Below are positions 6,102 to 6,496 of a stretch of DNA of 6,496 nt, in pieces. The notes beneath the pieces were generated by a model that was not told the DNA's origin, made no database searches, and worked only from the letters and a program-made list of their open reading frames with translations. The DNA lies in contig JAKFXU010000300.1 in the NCBI GenBank assembly GCA_021731215.1, forward strand, positions 1 to 6,496. Direction: 5' to 3'. Every line of letters starts with the position of its first letter. The stretch's first letter is position 1. This stretch comes from Rhodoferax sp. GTDB taxonomy: Bacteria > Pseudomonadota > Gammaproteobacteria > Burkholderiales > Burkholderiaceae_C. A program made the translations under genes and the position numbers.

Positions 6102-6322
6102 GCTGGGCTGTCATCTTCGAACCCGCCAGCCTGGCCAGCGCCGTGCCCTCCATGCTCGACGTGACCGCTGCCGCCAGCCGCATCTACTCGGACTACTATC
6201 TGCCGTTCGAGGCCTACCTGGCGGCGGCGGCGATTTACCTGGCCGCTTCCTTTTGCCTGATCGGCTTTTTCAAACTCAGCGAGGGACGCCTGCTGGCCTA
6301 CCTGGCGCCGCGCAAACATTGA
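6098..6322 (+). pseudogene. HisM-type amino-acid ABC permease with in-frame deletion of most of the protein
   Basis: The second permease of the HisQM pair is normally about 230-240 residues. Only 74 remain. A plausible native N-terminus, MSWAVIFEPASLA, is joined to a segment that in the family sits after the EAA loop: (S)LASAVPSMLDVTAAASRIYSDYYLPFEAY, where homologues read roughly TSLAS-V-LLD-TGAAR, followed by one last membrane span (AAAAIYLAASFCLIGFF, 42-58) and LSEGRLLAYLAPR. About 150-160 residues are missing, the frame is maintained, and AGCCTGGCC lies at the junction as a candidate shared sequence. Translation is probably coupled to the upstream permease through the four-base ATGA overlap at 6098-6101. 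The product lacks the EAA loop and all but one transmembrane helix, so transport function is not credible. An alternative, a genuine small membrane protein, is less likely because both ends match permease ends. Confidence 0.83.
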
Positions 6323-6327
6323 CTGCC

Positions 6328-6496
6328 ATGCAACGCATTGACCACCTGCTGCTGACCCAAAGTCTGGGCAGCCACAAGACCCTGAGCAGTTTTCACTTCG
6401 GCACGCCCGGCGCCGGCCCCAAGGTCTACATCCAGGCCAGCCTGCACGCCGACGAACTGCCCGGCATGCTGGTGGCGCACCACATGCGCGCGCTGC
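6328..6496 (+). CDS. Succinylglutamate desuccinylase / aspartoacylase family zinc hydrolase (3' truncated by window)
   Basis: The first 56 residues of an AstE/AspA-type, M14-like zinc amidohydrolase. Such enzymes remove an acyl group from N-acylated amino acids. The N-terminal strand VYIQASLHADELPGML contains the first half of the zinc site, H40 and E43 in HADE. The remaining zinc ligand and the catalytic Glu lie beyond the window. It starts five bases after the HisM-type permease stop, so it belongs to the same operon. Linkage of this family to amino-acid ABC importers suggests hydrolysis of an imported acylated or related amino acid, but the substrate cannot be read from this fragment. The start at 6328 gives the expected family N-terminus, though no clear Shine-Dalgarno precedes it. 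No defect is visible in the part shown. The ATPase of the importer is presumably downstream. Confidence 0.87.
   Translation, partial: MQRIDHLLLTQSLGSHKTLSSFHFGTPGAGPKVYIQASLHADELPGMLVAHHMRAL

Noticed and set aside
1..6496. Transposon, integrase, CRISPR array, tRNA or diversity-generating retroelement
   Set aside because: No transposase, integrase or reverse transcriptase motifs, no regularly spaced repeats and no tRNA-like cloverleaf were seen; the only flanking direct repeats are those around hepT-mntA.

Overview
The window is GC-rich, densely coded DNA, most like a beta-proteobacterium of the order Burkholderiales (Comamonadaceae-like). I infer this from the overall protein flavour and from an amino-acid ABC operon that carries a succinylglutamate-desuccinylase-like gene. 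No rRNA, tRNA, CRISPR array, transposase or integrase is visible.

Left part (1-3375, all + strand): the remains of a type I restriction-modification locus. It opens inside hsdM (methyltransferase subunit). Next comes a compact hepT-mntA pair, a HEPN RNase toxin with a MNT nucleotidyltransferase antitoxin, whose diagnostic motifs RX4HXY and GSX10DXD are both intact. Then follow a broken YhcG/DUF1016 nuclease gene and a broken hsdR that keeps only the second helicase half and the C-terminal region. No hsdS specificity gene is present. The hepT-mntA pair is bracketed by two copies of a ~25-bp sequence. The right copy still spells the canonical HsdM C-terminus (LGGLGYEF and stop) and overlaps the yhcG start, so the pair looks inserted between hsdM and yhcG with duplication of the junction.

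Middle (3419-5020, - strand): an apparently intact 533-residue FapA/DUF342 protein, convergent with the hsdR remnant and divergent from the transport operon. A 154-bp gap (5021-5174) separates the two divergent starts.

Right part (5175-6496, + strand): a polar amino-acid ABC importer operon in the order periplasmic binding protein, HisQ-type permease, HisM-type permease, succinylglutamate desuccinylase/aspartoacylase (cut by the window end). The first three genes each have normal starts and normal ends but lack a large internal piece, all in frame. The binding protein lacks most of its second lobe, and both permeases lack their core, including the EAA loop.

The most striking property is this pattern: at least seven clean internal or fusion deletions in five genes within about 4.4 kb (junctions near 2000, 2275, 2820, 2997, 5570, 5910 and 6130), while sequence on either side looks undecayed and fapA between them looks whole. 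This is either recent, repeated short-homology deletion or an assembly/sequencing artefact. Read-level data would decide. Deletion sizes given below are estimates from remembered family architecture, not from an alignment.
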